IMG/VR virus record: IMGVR_UViG_3300027758_000008
Span: 1-64,000 of that record
Source: a virus
DNA length: 64,000 bases
Strand: one strand, 5' to 3'
In this document: one piece after another, positions 47,855 to 55,656 of the stretch
How the letters are laid out: each line of letters starts with the position of its first letter
Position numbering within the stretch: the first letter of the stretch is position 1
Program-made: the position numbers and the translations under genes
Notes under the pieces: model-generated
The model's database searches: none
What the model was told of the DNA's origin: nothing
The model's input: only the letters and a program-made list of their open reading frames with translations

Positions 47855-49399
47855 CTATGTTTCTTGAGGCTCCACGGGAGTCTCTTCTTCTTGGATATTT
47901 TGTACCGATTGGTTTACGTTGTCAACTGGTCGGGCCACCGGTGCATCTGCCACCTCCATTTCCAGCTCTTCGACAATTACGTCAATCTCTTCACTAGTCC
48001 AGCCGCCTTTCTCAAGTTGGCGCATGAATTCTTTCTGGCTGATTTCGCGGTCAATACGCAATTCACGCAGCACCCGAACCTCATCAACAGTTAATCGTGG
48101 TGTTGCAAAGTCGCGAGGCAGGTCAATGGATACCTCACCGCTCTTACCCTCAAACACCATGCAATATTCAATAACGCGAATAAACGCACTTTCGATGCTG
48201 GTCGATAATGATTCAAGCATGGCATTCTGGTCGCTGGCATTAATGTCTGCCTCAGTCGCCGTCATGGTGCCAACGTCTGACTTAACAGCCCCACCCATCT
48301 CTGATATTTCTTTTTTGTTGTGCTCGAAATACCACTGGAAATCTGACATTTCAGCCGACGCGCTTTTAACGTCTACTGTTACACCTTCAGGCAGGTTATT
48401 TACTGAGCCTGGACCTGTGGCTACGTATGCGCGACCGTTGTTAGCCTCTTTGAATATCTTGCCGTCACCCTCTTTCCACCCTTCAGTGTAGGTGGTAGGT
48501 GCTAAGTTGCGTTGAGTCTCTTTGTACGCAGCAGACACACGATAACGGTGCAATGTTTTTAGGCAGACAGGGTAAATATAACCCATGCCGCACGGTAGCT
48601 TGTGGTCTTTGATTTTCTCAAGTGATACGAATTCAGCAGGTATGTACTTTAGCGGAGCGCCGCCAACCATCACATAGGAGCGCTCACCTTTCTGCTGCTT
48701 CTTATTGCTGTTGTAAATGATTTTCTGCTGGTAGTAATTGCCTTCGTCATCGAGCGCCAGGATCAAGTAAGATTCAATGTCGTCATGACTCATTGTCTCT
48801 TCGTCGAATTCTGTGCCGCGCTCAAGTAATGCAAGAAACGTTAACTGCGACACGCCGTTGCGTTTACCAAATGCCCAGTTAACCACATTTTTTCGAGAGT
48901 AAACTTTAATCTTTGCGCGCGGGTTCGCTGCGTCTGATTGCTCTTTGCTAACGTCGGTCAAGTCAACATCACCTAAGCCGTTATAGTCAGCAGCCACGAC
49001 GCACCAGTTATCAACCAGTGAATCAGAAGCCGCTACTTCCATTAACTCGTAAATAGAACAGCCGTTGCCGTCAGCATCTTCTTCAAGGTAGTCAAGCGGT
49101 ATTTTTGTCGCAGTATCATCTATACGCATCTTGCCAAGTAGTGAGCGCAACGTTTTGGCTGGGTAATCATCAAACTCAGCACCAGCGATGAATTCACGAT
49201 AGCGGATAATCGCGTCATCTGTTTCGGTGTCAACCTGTGACGGGTGCGGCAGGTAAGTGTAGGTCATCGACTTAACCCTATCCTCACCTTGCAAACAATC
49301 CTCAGCAACTGACATTTGGAGCGCTGCGAATGGATAGTCTGGATGAGACTCAATACTCACCACTACCTTTGTTCTAATGCCATTGCTGATAATGTACAT
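47855..49399 (-). CDS. Portal protein (unit B)
   Basis: This 514-residue copy of 8336-9880 has substitutions grouped in a few places: DTD/ETE near 78, VTQLAF/VSQLTF near 185, and ELFKQS/KIFKEA near 320. The rest of the protein is unchanged. The gene has to work with two unrelated terminase types, since unit A uses a PBSX-like and unit B a Terminase_6-like motor. Confidence 0.75.
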   Translation of the reverse strand: MYIISNGIRTKVVVSIESHPDYPFAALQMSVAEDCLQGEDRVKSMTYTYLPHPSQVDTETDDAIIRYREFIAGAEFDDYPAKTLRSLLGKMRIDDTATKIPLDYLEEDADGNGCSIYELMEVAASDSLVDNWCVVAADYNGLGDVDLTDVSKEQSDAANPRAKIKVYSRKNVVNWAFGKRNGVSQLTFLALLERGTEFDEETMSHDDIESYLILALDDEGNYYQQKIIYNSNKKQQKGERSYVMVGGAPLKYIPAEFVSLEKIKDHKLPCGMGYIYPVCLKTLHRYRVSAAYKETQRNLAPTTYTEGWKEGDGKIFKEANNGRAYVATGPGSVNNLPEGVTVDVKSASAEMSDFQWYFEHNKKEISEMGGAVKSDVGTMTATEADINASDQNAMLESLSTSIESAFIRVIEYCMVFEGKSGEVSIDLPRDFATPRLTVDEVRVLRELRIDREISQKEFMRQLEKGGWTSEEIDVIVEELEMEVADAPVARPVDNVNQSVQNIQEEETPVEPQET

Positions 49400-49436
49400 A
49401 ATTAACCTTTACTCGTTTTGCTCCAATTTTAGCCAC

Positions 49437-49447
49437 TGGTCTAACCA
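49437..49447. promoter_or_regulatory. Orphan operator-like palindrome (unit B)
   Basis: TGGTCTAACCA between portal and minor head genes, identical to 9918-9928 and likewise without a -10 box at the expected distance. Confidence 0.45.
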
Positions 49448-49448
49448 C

Positions 49449-50549
49449 TTACAAGCCCAATCGCTTAAATACTGTCGATTCCTCTTGCTCAAGCTCGTTT
49501 AATGTGATTGTGCGTCCTGTCATATCCGTGAATTTGGATAGCGATAATTTACCGTCAAGAAACAATTTAGCCCTTGTGGTGCCAAGCGATGATTCAACAA
49601 ACCATCTAGGCTGTCTGCGCAACCATGCCTCGTGGCTGGTATCGCTTCTAACTGTTGTCGGGTCGAATGCGTCTTTGTCGCGCTTGCCTCGATACTTGGG
49701 TTTGCCATCTGTGCGGGCTTCTTTCTTCTCAAACGCCTCTTTTGCTGCCGGTCCTGATTTACCGCCTATGGCAACCTGCTGACCTGTTAGCTCGAATCCT
49801 TCGGGCCCATAGATTAGTGTGCTACGACAAAAATAGTGGAGAGGAGGAACCGGTAACTTCGGGTCATCAGCCTTAAACCGTTTTTTAGAATTGTTGCGAC
49901 ATATCAAACTAGTCCGATTATCCCACACAGCAACGAATATCGCTTCCTGATAGTACTTAGGGTGCGCAGATACATTGGCTCGTCTCGCCTGTTGTACGTA
50001 ATGCGTGAAGGCTGTTCTGGCTAATGACTCAGCGCGGGTTTTCAGTGTGCCGTCAAACTCAGCGCGGATATTCTTTATCACCTGATTAACTGTCTCGGCG
50101 CGTGAATAGCCCTGTCGAACCATTGACATAATGCGCTGATTGCGTCCGGCGTTATTACCAGTGATGAATTCATCCCAGAAGCCAGCCTGCTTTGACTGCT
50201 CCATGACAATCATTTGCTCGCCGATAAACGATAGGATTTCATTTCTCGCCGGTGGCGTTAGCTCAGTATTGCGAAGCATGTAACGCACTTCATACAATGC
50301 CGCCTCTTGCATATCCTTGGTGTAATCGGCCCAGCCTGAGTTCAATTCGATGATGCGTTGTATGCGCTTCTCGATAGTCTCAAGCTGTTTTGGCGTGCGT
50401 GGTAAGCCGCCGTCAAGAATAAGCAGCCTGATTAACCGGTACGTTTCCTCTAACCCTGGATACACAGACGCGTTGATATACCCTGAATTTAACCTATCAA
50501 GGTATACCTCGTGCATTAATTGTGCGTCTAGGTTTATTGTGATTGTCAT
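49449..50549 (-). CDS. Minor head protein (SPP1 gp7 / Mu gpF-like, unit B)
   Basis: This 366-residue copy of 9930-11030 has the second gpF motif as PPLHYFCRSTLIYG instead of PPLHPNCRS, and CRNNSKK instead of CRTNSKK. Its ATG overlaps the large terminase stop (ATGA), because the SGNH fibre gene found here in unit A is absent. Confidence 0.78.
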   Translation of the reverse strand: MTITINLDAQLMHEVYLDRLNSGYINASVYPGLEETYRLIRLLILDGGLPRTPKQLETIEKRIQRIIELNSGWADYTKDMQEAALYEVRYMLRNTELTPPARNEILSFIGEQMIVMEQSKQAGFWDEFITGNNAGRNQRIMSMVRQGYSRAETVNQVIKNIRAEFDGTLKTRAESLARTAFTHYVQQARRANVSAHPKYYQEAIFVAVWDNRTSLICRNNSKKRFKADDPKLPVPPLHYFCRSTLIYGPEGFELTGQQVAIGGKSGPAAKEAFEKKEARTDGKPKYRGKRDKDAFDPTTVRSDTSHEAWLRRQPRWFVESSLGTTRAKLFLDGKLSLSKFTDMTGRTITLNELEQEESTVFKRLGL

Positions 50550-51928
50550 CCAAACCTCGGTGCGGCTGCTGGTTTATTATAGTTTATTATCATATCTTGG
50601 ACAGCATCCATCATAGGGTCTATTTGGTCATCATGCTTGCCGTTAGGGAATAGTGAATGCTCACGGATAAACTCAGGTAAGAATTGCGAATCTCTAGGAA
50701 GAAATACGCGCCCAGACTCTATTACCGGAGCAGCGTCATACGCTCTAGTAATTTTATCTCTGTTCCTTTGTATATCGCCAACTAGCATTCTTTTTTGCCT
50801 CATCTGCTGGATAAGCCCTGTTCCGCTTGCTTTGTCCTCTATCTTCATTCTTCTTAGGTTACCATTTTTATTAGATGAATGCTTCATCCAAAACATTTCT
50901 GCCATCTGCAATAATTGCGGTGCTTCCCATTTACCTCTAAGTTGGTCTATAAGATAAATGCCGCCTTCCGATTTACCCCAGCACTGAAAAACAGAATAGT
51001 CGTTTTCTTCGCCTGTCTTTTGGGCGGTATCCGCATAAATCATTCTATATTCAAACTCAGGCTCTTTGTCGTAAAACCTCCACCAATCATCCTTAAATAT
51101 GCCGCCTCCAATAGGGCTAGGCTCCTGCATCATCTGCCCTGAAAACATGTAAGTGTTGGATGCTCTAAGCCTGTGCAAATCTTCAGTGACAAATTGTCCA
51201 TCCCAAAACGTTTTGTCGCTTTCGTCAAGCGCAGGTATCTTAATATGTTCCCAATCTTCGCCGTTTCCGCCATTTAGCAAGAAGCCGCTCAAGTCGTCCT
51301 CATGCAACCTTTGCATGATAACAATGATTGGTGTGTCTGGTGAGTTCTTACGGCTCTCCATGGTGGTGCTAAACCAATCGATGACATTCTGCCTCATAGT
51401 ATCACTGTTAGCTTCACCAGCCTTGTGTGGGTCATCTATGATTATTGCTCCGCCAAAGTAATCGCGCATCTTCCCAGCGCCATACCCCGTAATTGTGCCT
51501 TCTGCGCCAGTAGCGTAGACAATGCCGCCATCTGACGTTCTGAATTCATCCTTGGCTCTTGAGTCGTTCTGCATCATCACATGCGGGAATATCTCGGCGT
51601 ATTTCTCGTGCTGCATTATTGCGCGTGTTGCATACGCGTTTGCTGTAGCAAGTCGCTTTGAGTACGACGCGTGAATAAACTCAGAATCAGGGAAGTTACC
51701 CATGCACCATGCCATAAAATTAATCACAGCTAACTCTGTTTTACCTGAGCGTGGCGGCACGTTTATTATAAGTCTCTTTATTTGCCCAGTAACGATACGC
51801 TCAAGTGCATTGCATATTATGTCTTGGTGCCAATTATGCTTTAGGTCAGCGCCTTTTCTTGCGCTGAATAGCGTGCGGGTAAACATGAGTAAATCTGTGC
51901 GGTTATCAGCTATCTCATTCGGCGTCAT
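50546..51928 (-). CDS. Large terminase subunit, Terminase_6-like (unit B)
   Basis: This 460-residue packaging motor has Walker A INVPPRSGKTELA near residue 60, Walker B GAIIIDDPHK near 175, the coupling motif IVIMQRLHEDDLSG, and a C-terminal nuclease half (MIYADTAQKTGEENDYSVF, then KIEDKASGTGLIQQM). It is of a different type from the unit A terminase but ends in the same nine residues, KPAAAPRFG. It overlaps the HNH gene by 14 bases. Confidence 0.88.
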   Translation of the reverse strand: MTPNEIADNRTDLLMFTRTLFSARKGADLKHNWHQDIICNALERIVTGQIKRLIINVPPRSGKTELAVINFMAWCMGNFPDSEFIHASYSKRLATANAYATRAIMQHEKYAEIFPHVMMQNDSRAKDEFRTSDGGIVYATGAEGTITGYGAGKMRDYFGGAIIIDDPHKAGEANSDTMRQNVIDWFSTTMESRKNSPDTPIIVIMQRLHEDDLSGFLLNGGNGEDWEHIKIPALDESDKTFWDGQFVTEDLHRLRASNTYMFSGQMMQEPSPIGGGIFKDDWWRFYDKEPEFEYRMIYADTAQKTGEENDYSVFQCWGKSEGGIYLIDQLRGKWEAPQLLQMAEMFWMKHSSNKNGNLRRMKIEDKASGTGLIQQMRQKRMLVGDIQRNRDKITRAYDAAPVIESGRVFLPRDSQFLPEFIREHSLFPNGKHDDQIDPMMDAVQDMIINYNKPAAAPRFG

Positions 51929-52625
51929 ACTTTGCGCCCTTACTTAAGTTGTCTTTAGCCCATAATGGCTGTAGATTATCTAAAGCGTTTATAACTTTTG
52001 GATCTGTTTCACCCTCTGAAATAAAGACAGATACGGGCTTTATATGGTCAATATGCCATTCTCCGTGATTTTTCCAGCTCATCCCCTCAGTGAACTTTGA
52101 TTCCATGTTTGCTCTCAACTCATCTTTTGAGTATCCAAGCTCTAATTCTGTTTTGGTTTTCTTCTTTCTGCCAGTTATTAGAATTATTCTTGCAAGAAGT
52201 TTTCTGCACAATATGTAAGGCTTGTTGTCTGGGTTTGCATTGAATTTTCTAGAGTATCTTCTAGATATAGACCTCCTTTTCTCAGGATTGTCACTAGCCC
52301 ATTTAGCCGCGTACTCTATCTTTTTTTGTTTCGCATTTTGATATTCTTTTTGTCTGCAACCTGGATTGTCCCTTCTCCATTTTGCCGCCCTTTCTATTGC
52401 TGCCTGTTTGTTTTCTTGGTAGTACTTCTTTGACTTCTCTCTGTATTCAGGGTCTCTTTCCAGCGCCCTTTTGTATAAAACATCATAACCTATCTCTGCC
52501 GCCTTTTTGTTGTTATACGAGTTCCTGCAAGACTTGCAGTGCGACATTTTGCCTGATTTTTTTGATTTGCAATTATGGAAGTCATCGAGTGACTTGATGG
52601 TTTTACATTTTGTGCATTGTTTCAT
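51915..52625 (-). CDS. HNH endonuclease between the terminase genes
   Basis: This 236-residue protein starts with a zinc finger (CTKCKTIKSLDDFHNCKSKKSGKMSHCKSCRNSYNNKKAAEI). A basic middle follows, then the HNH core WHIDHIKPVSVF...NALDNLQPLWAKDNLSKG. The Cys pairs bind zinc, and the H-D-H and N residues fit the beta-beta-metal nuclease site. Free-standing HNH genes next to terminase genes may be homing endonucleases or packaging cofactors. It is absent from unit A. Its leader has a candidate RNA structure. Confidence 0.82.
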   Translation of the reverse strand: MKQCTKCKTIKSLDDFHNCKSKKSGKMSHCKSCRNSYNNKKAAEIGYDVLYKRALERDPEYREKSKKYYQENKQAAIERAAKWRRDNPGCRQKEYQNAKQKKIEYAAKWASDNPEKRRSISRRYSRKFNANPDNKPYILCRKLLARIILITGRKKKTKTELELGYSKDELRANMESKFTEGMSWKNHGEWHIDHIKPVSVFISEGETDPKVINALDNLQPLWAKDNLSKGAKYDAE

Positions 52626-52717
52626 GTGACACCTCTGCTAAAGGTTAGCTTGAAGGGATTGCGGCAACCACTAGCAAGGTGGATTTCGTCTGGCCGGACT
52701 AGCCGCAACTTTGATTA
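52626..52717 (-). ncRNA. Candidate structured leader of the HNH gene
   Basis: The 95-base gap between the small terminase stop and the HNH start can fold as RNA. An outer stem GUUGCGGC/GCCGCAAU (52702-52709 with 52658-52665) encloses two small hairpins (GUC/GAC and CCAC/GUGG, 52668-52682). A further hairpin GCUAA/UUAGC lies just before the AGAGGUG ribosome binding site. Loop CUUGCUA could pair with UAGCA downstream. This is a by-eye fold; no known RNA family was recognised. Confidence 0.35.
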
Positions 52718-52720
52718 TAC

Positions 52721-53143
52721 TTACTTGTGTTTATTTCTCAATGCTTCAAGCACAGCTTGGCTGTTGTCTTTTGGTGACATAGTACCATCGGATGATTTGT
52801 GGTCGATTTCCTGCTTGGCTGAATGGTGCTTGCTTGCCATGCGCTCAGCAGCCCACTTGTAAGCATCCATCATCACTTTTGCAGCTTGCGGCTCAATCAT
52901 GCCGCCTTCAATCATTTCAGCGATATCAATCATACGGTCAGCGTGAGCAAAACCAGCAGCTTCTCTCGCACTTGCGTATTGTGCCCAAAACTCAGGCTTT
53001 CCAACTATCCAGCGGCACACAGTAGACGTAGACGGCTTTGATTCTATACGGCAGTACTCGCGCAATGATTTACCGCCAGCGATATGCTCACATATCTCTT
53101 TCGCTATTTCATCTGAGTAAATTGTAGGTCTGCCACCGGCCAT
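52721..53143 (-). CDS. Small terminase subunit, Sf6-like
   Basis: This 140-residue protein begins MAGGRPTIYSDEIAKEICEHIAGGKSLREYCR and contains STSTVCRWIVGKPEFWAQYASAREA, a helix-turn-helix plus helical hairpin as in Sf6 gp1-type small terminases. It recognises pac DNA for the Terminase_6-like motor. It replaces the P22 gp3-like protein found at the same place in unit A, behind the same promoter and terminator. Confidence 0.78.
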   Translation of the reverse strand: MAGGRPTIYSDEIAKEICEHIAGGKSLREYCRIESKPSTSTVCRWIVGKPEFWAQYASAREAAGFAHADRMIDIAEMIEGGMIEPQAAKVMMDAYKWAAERMASKHHSAKQEIDHKSSDGTMSPKDNSQAVLEALRNKHK

Positions 53144-53173
53144 ATAATCAACACCGTTAATTAGTCAGCCTTA

Positions 53174-53179
53174 AATATA
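53174..53179 (-). promoter_or_regulatory. Candidate late-operon promoter (unit B)
   Basis: Minus-strand TGTGGTATATTTAAG identical to unit A (14246-14251), again between a terminator and the small terminase gene and without a -35. Confidence 0.45.
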
Positions 53180-53193
53180 CCACATGATAGGAT

Positions 53194-53220
53194 AAAAAAA
53201 AGCCCTGCGGATAACAGGGC
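53194..53220 (-). terminator. Rho-independent terminator upstream of terminase genes (unit B)
   Basis: GCCCTG/CAGGGC stem with eight following T on the minus strand, identical to 14266-14292. Confidence 0.8.
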
Positions 53221-53283
53221 AACTGGAGGGGAAGAAACAAAATGATTTACTCACTAACACCATAGCGGGTTAGTTGTGTGGTG

Positions 53284-53463
53284 TCAATCATTAACCACTA
53301 ACGGCTGATAACTAACACCTACCGGCAACTGCATAAAGTCCAGTTCATATTCGCTATACATCCATTGTTGAAATGCGTGCTCGGCTTCTTGGAGATTGCG
53401 TGCGTCGTATATGTCGCACGAGTACTCCTTGCCGCTGATTGTTGTAGATGCGCGGTAGTTCAC
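53284..53463 (-). CDS. Small conserved phage protein (59 aa, unit B)
   Basis: This copy of 14356-14535 has C/V, Y/F and H/Y changes. It starts at GTG 53463 after GGGTTGGGGGG. Its frame is also open upstream into the membrane-protein remnant with no stop between them, so in this unit the two coding regions are joined in frame. The ATG of unit A has become GTG. Confidence 0.55.
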   Translation of the reverse strand: MNYRASTTISGKEYSCDIYDARNLQEAEHAFQQWMYSEYELDFMQLPVGVSYQPLVVND

Positions 53464-53631
53464 GACAACAACCCCCCAACCCAGCATAAACAGCCACACA
53501 GCCCACCCGAAACACGTCGCCGCAACATTACCTTTCGTCTGCTCGATATACTCACCCTATGCAAGCTCAAGCGATGCCCAGGCTATACCGGCGAATGTGA
53601 CTACCATGTATGTGTAATAGAATTCGTTCAT
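53461..53631 (-). pseudogene. Membrane protein gene broken by an amber codon
   Basis: This is the unit B copy of 15377-15547. The codon after LELA is TAG (53557-53559) where unit A has TGG. Downstream the frame continues GEYIEQTKGNVAATCFGWAVWLFMLGWGVVVV and runs without a stop into 53284-53463. Methyltransferase, NinX-like and FTKGEW-type genes that neighbour it in unit A are absent here. Confidence 0.65.
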
Positions 53632-53816
53632 TTCCTCGCCCTCCAACTCTTCTTAGCTTTATGTATCGCTGTAAACGCTTCGATATTGTCGTTTACCACA
53701 CGATACGCGTATTGTGGGTGACAGCCTACCGCATTCGATAATGACAGCACCGTGCGATGTTTACCCGTTTTCGCCTCTGCGATGATTGCAGGGGCTATTG
53801 TGCCGTATCGTTTCAT
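53628..53816 (-). CDS. Small HTH-like early protein (62 aa, unit B)
   Basis: This copy of 16184-16372 differs at one residue (SWRARK against SWSARK). It overlaps the start of the broken membrane protein gene and marks the right edge of the segment missing in unit B. Confidence 0.55.
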   Translation of the reverse strand: MKRYGTIAPAIIAEAKTGKHRTVLSLSNAVGCHPQYAYRVVNDNIEAFTAIHKAKKSWRARK

Positions 53817-53971
53817 TCCTCTTCCTCACAGTCCAGTATCTCTGCGTCGTACCAATAACTGTCAACGTACTGTGCTTCCGCATGTGCCATTGCTTTTGCG
53901 TCATCCGCATTATCAGCCTCAACCCACAATTCATCTTCCATCATCATTTGTGTTTTTACTAAATATTTCAC
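53813..53971 (-). CDS. Small acidic early protein (52 aa, unit B)
   Basis: This copy of 16372-16527 starts at GTG 53971 and ends CEEEE with one extra Glu because the stop is shifted by three bases. Few other changes (K/E, G/D). Confidence 0.55.
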   Translation of the reverse strand: MKYLVKTQMMMEDELWVEADNADDAKAMAHAEAQYVDSYWYDAEILDCEEEE

Positions 53972-54132
53972 ACCCTACCCCCATTCTCTGCGTATTTGCG
54001 CATAAGTTCCGGATGATTGAAAATCTCAAATGCTACCTTGTGCGTTTTCAATCCCGTTACCTGCGCGATTTTAATGTAGCTACGTGCGCCGTCTTGTAGT
54101 GCGGCGCTCACTTTGCGGTAGTGTTTGTTCAT
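53968..54132 (-). CDS. Small HTH-like early protein (54 aa, unit B)
   Basis: This copy of 16524-16688 is almost unchanged at residue level, with synonymous changes in the DNA. It overlaps both neighbours. Confidence 0.55.
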   Translation of the reverse strand: MNKHYRKVSAALQDGARSYIKIAQVTGLKTHKVAFEIFNHPELMRKYAENGGRV

Positions 54133-54515
54133 AGAAAGTCTGACCAATCATAACCAACCGGCATTTCTTCAGACGTAACGATATGATTATAAATCTCGTC
54201 TTTCGCCAACTTGTCGAATAGCTCTTGATTCAACTGCCCGATATCAGTGCCAGCCATTGATATTGCAATCAGCCTGCGCATTTCTTCCGACTCGCACATA
54301 GAGCCAATAACGGTTCCTCGTGACACGATGTGAGTGTTATTGCAGTATCTCCACTCCATCGATTTACCATCTGCAACGCGCTCTGCCAGCCTCTCGGCGA
54401 TATACCATAGGTTATCATTGCTGATACTGTCATAAGTCAGTAGCGTTGCTTCTGGCTCGTCTGGTAACTGTCTGTCGTATGCGGTTTGCAAGTTTGTGAA
54501 TTTTAAGCCGGTCAT
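54129..54515 (-). CDS. Early protein with conserved ends, unknown (unit B)
   Basis: This 128-residue homologue of 16685-17065 begins MTGLKFTNLQTAYDRQLPDEPEA and ends EEMPVGYDWSDFL. The middle (about residues 65-100) differs strongly from unit A. Here it is not the first gene of the operon; the CPCC protein gene precedes it. Confidence 0.6.
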   Translation of the reverse strand: MTGLKFTNLQTAYDRQLPDEPEATLLTYDSISNDNLWYIAERLAERVADGKSMEWRYCNNTHIVSRGTVIGSMCESEEMRRLIAISMAGTDIGQLNQELFDKLAKDEIYNHIVTSEEMPVGYDWSDFL

Positions 54516-54517
54516 AA

Positions 54518-54853
54518 TTAAAGCCACCTCTTTTCGCCGTTGGTGAAGTGAATGCAAACTTCCTTCCCTTCCTTCATCCAGCGCATAAAATTAAATTCAT
54601 CTTCCAGCAAATCTGTGCCGGAGTACATTGGCGACTCTGTAGCATCGCTATCATCGCATTCGTACCACCTTTCGCCACAGCATGGACAATAGCCACTTTT
54701 TCCGCCTTCAAAATCCCCAACAAGGAATAGCAACTTTTCATTAGCTTCATGCGACGAGTTAGCCTCAATAATAACGTGACGAGTAATGCCGTCATCCTCG
54801 TCAAAATCAAAGTGACCGCCGCTGTTGTTTTGCGTAAAAGTATAAAACGCCAT
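54518..54853 (-). CDS. CPCC zinc-knuckle early protein (111 aa)
   Basis: This 111-residue protein starts at ATG 54853 and contains HVIIEANSSHEANEKLLFLVG followed by GYCPCCGERWYEC, a probable zinc site. The C-terminus (FMRWMKEGKEVCIHFTNGEKRW) is a short beta-type ending. It lies directly behind promoter P3' and is extra relative to unit A. It resembles small phage proteins of the DUF7296 type, from memory. Confidence 0.55.
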   Translation of the reverse strand: MAFYTFTQNNSGGHFDFDEDDGITRHVIIEANSSHEANEKLLFLVGDFEGGKSGYCPCCGERWYECDDSDATESPMYSGTDLLEDEFNFMRWMKEGKEVCIHFTNGEKRWL

Positions 54854-54879
54854 TTTCATCCCCTCCATTAGTTTCACCC

Positions 54880-54915
54880 ATTATAACGGGTTAATTTTGT
54901 TTTGTGGTTTGACCA
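54880..54915 (-). promoter_or_regulatory. Palindrome-type promoter P3' (unit B)
   Basis: Minus-strand TGGTCAAACCA (54915 to 54905) lies 30 bases, start to start, before a perfect TATAAT (54885 to 54880). Surrounding bases are nearly identical to P3 of unit A, but the genes on both sides differ. Confidence 0.75.
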
Positions 54916-54916
54916 G

Positions 54917-55105
54917 TTAGTCGTCGCACCAAGCCTCGACATCTTCCCATTCGCCGTCTTGAATATCCCCTTTACTCATTATGTTGCCAACAATATCTGT
55001 ACCAAAGTCTTCTAGGTCATTTTGAAACTCGTCGAATTCCTCCTCTGTCATATCTACCACTTTTGAGTACCTGATTATTTCTGTCGCCGTAATTCTTACT
55101 TTCAT
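54917..55105 (-). CDS. Small acidic early protein (62 aa)
   Basis: This 62-residue protein begins MKVRITATEIIRYSKVVDMTEEEFDEFQNDLEDFG and ends EDVEAWCDD. The first strand and helix plus a high Asp/Glu content are typical of small phage early proteins. Its stop lies two bases from the P3' operator. No unit A homologue was seen. Confidence 0.5.
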   Translation of the reverse strand: MKVRITATEIIRYSKVVDMTEEEFDEFQNDLEDFGTDIVGNIMSKGDIQDGEWEDVEAWCDD

Positions 55106-55656
55106 CACTTCACCTCGTAGTTTTCAAGAATGTAAAATGGCGATGCATCTTCGCTAACAGCCTTATTCCAAGCCTCAGCCTTGCTGATGGATGGTTTGCG
55201 TTTCTTCCATGTTGCGCTTGAGCCAGACTTGCTTACACGCTCCCACTCAAAACCGTTGGCATCGGTTATAATGTACGGCAAACCCTCGCTGACATCTTCG
55301 TGCGGGTCTTTTTCACCCTTCCTCCGCTCTACCTCTGCTTCGAATTCTTCGCGGGTGCAGACCGTATCACTTACTTTAACTCTGGTTAGCGCAAAATTAT
55401 AACCAGTCCAAGATACGTATTTACAATCTTCTGCTCGACTTGGCCATTCGAATTTAAAAGCTTCAACCGCATCGCTCACCGTTTTGCGTGGTTGTGTGGC
55501 AGCGTTATAGCCAGTCGATTTTTCGTTAACCGATACTGGCTGAATTCTGGATTCTATGTAATTAATCCAGTCATAAATTTTTTCTGCATCACCGTGATTC
55601 AATTTAATTTCTGGAAAAGTATCTAGCATTTCGATTAACTCAGTTGGTCTTTTCAT
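55105..55656 (-). CDS. Early protein (CTREEFEAEVERRKGE family, intact)
   Basis: This 183-residue protein begins MKRPTELIEMLDTFPEIKLNHG and contains QPRKTVSDAVEAF, a conserved CTREEFEAEVERRKGE and the C-terminal KKRKPSISKAE. It is the intact relative of the frameshifted unit A gene at 17329-17858. The conserved middle is shared while the ends vary. Function is unknown. Confidence 0.6.
   Translation of the reverse strand: MKRPTELIEMLDTFPEIKLNHGDAEKIYDWINYIESRIQPVSVNEKSTGYNAATQPRKTVSDAVEAFKFEWPSRAEDCKYVSWTGYNFALTRVKVSDTVCTREEFEAEVERRKGEKDPHEDVSEGLPYIITDANGFEWERVSKSGSSATWKKRKPSISKAEAWNKAVSEDASPFYILENYEVK

Noticed and set aside
42656-53559. Amber codon reassignment in unit B
   Set aside because: Other genes of the same unit end with TAG (the 750-residue primase and the 53-residue protein 44932-45093), no suppressor tRNA was seen, and only two small genes contain in-frame TAG.
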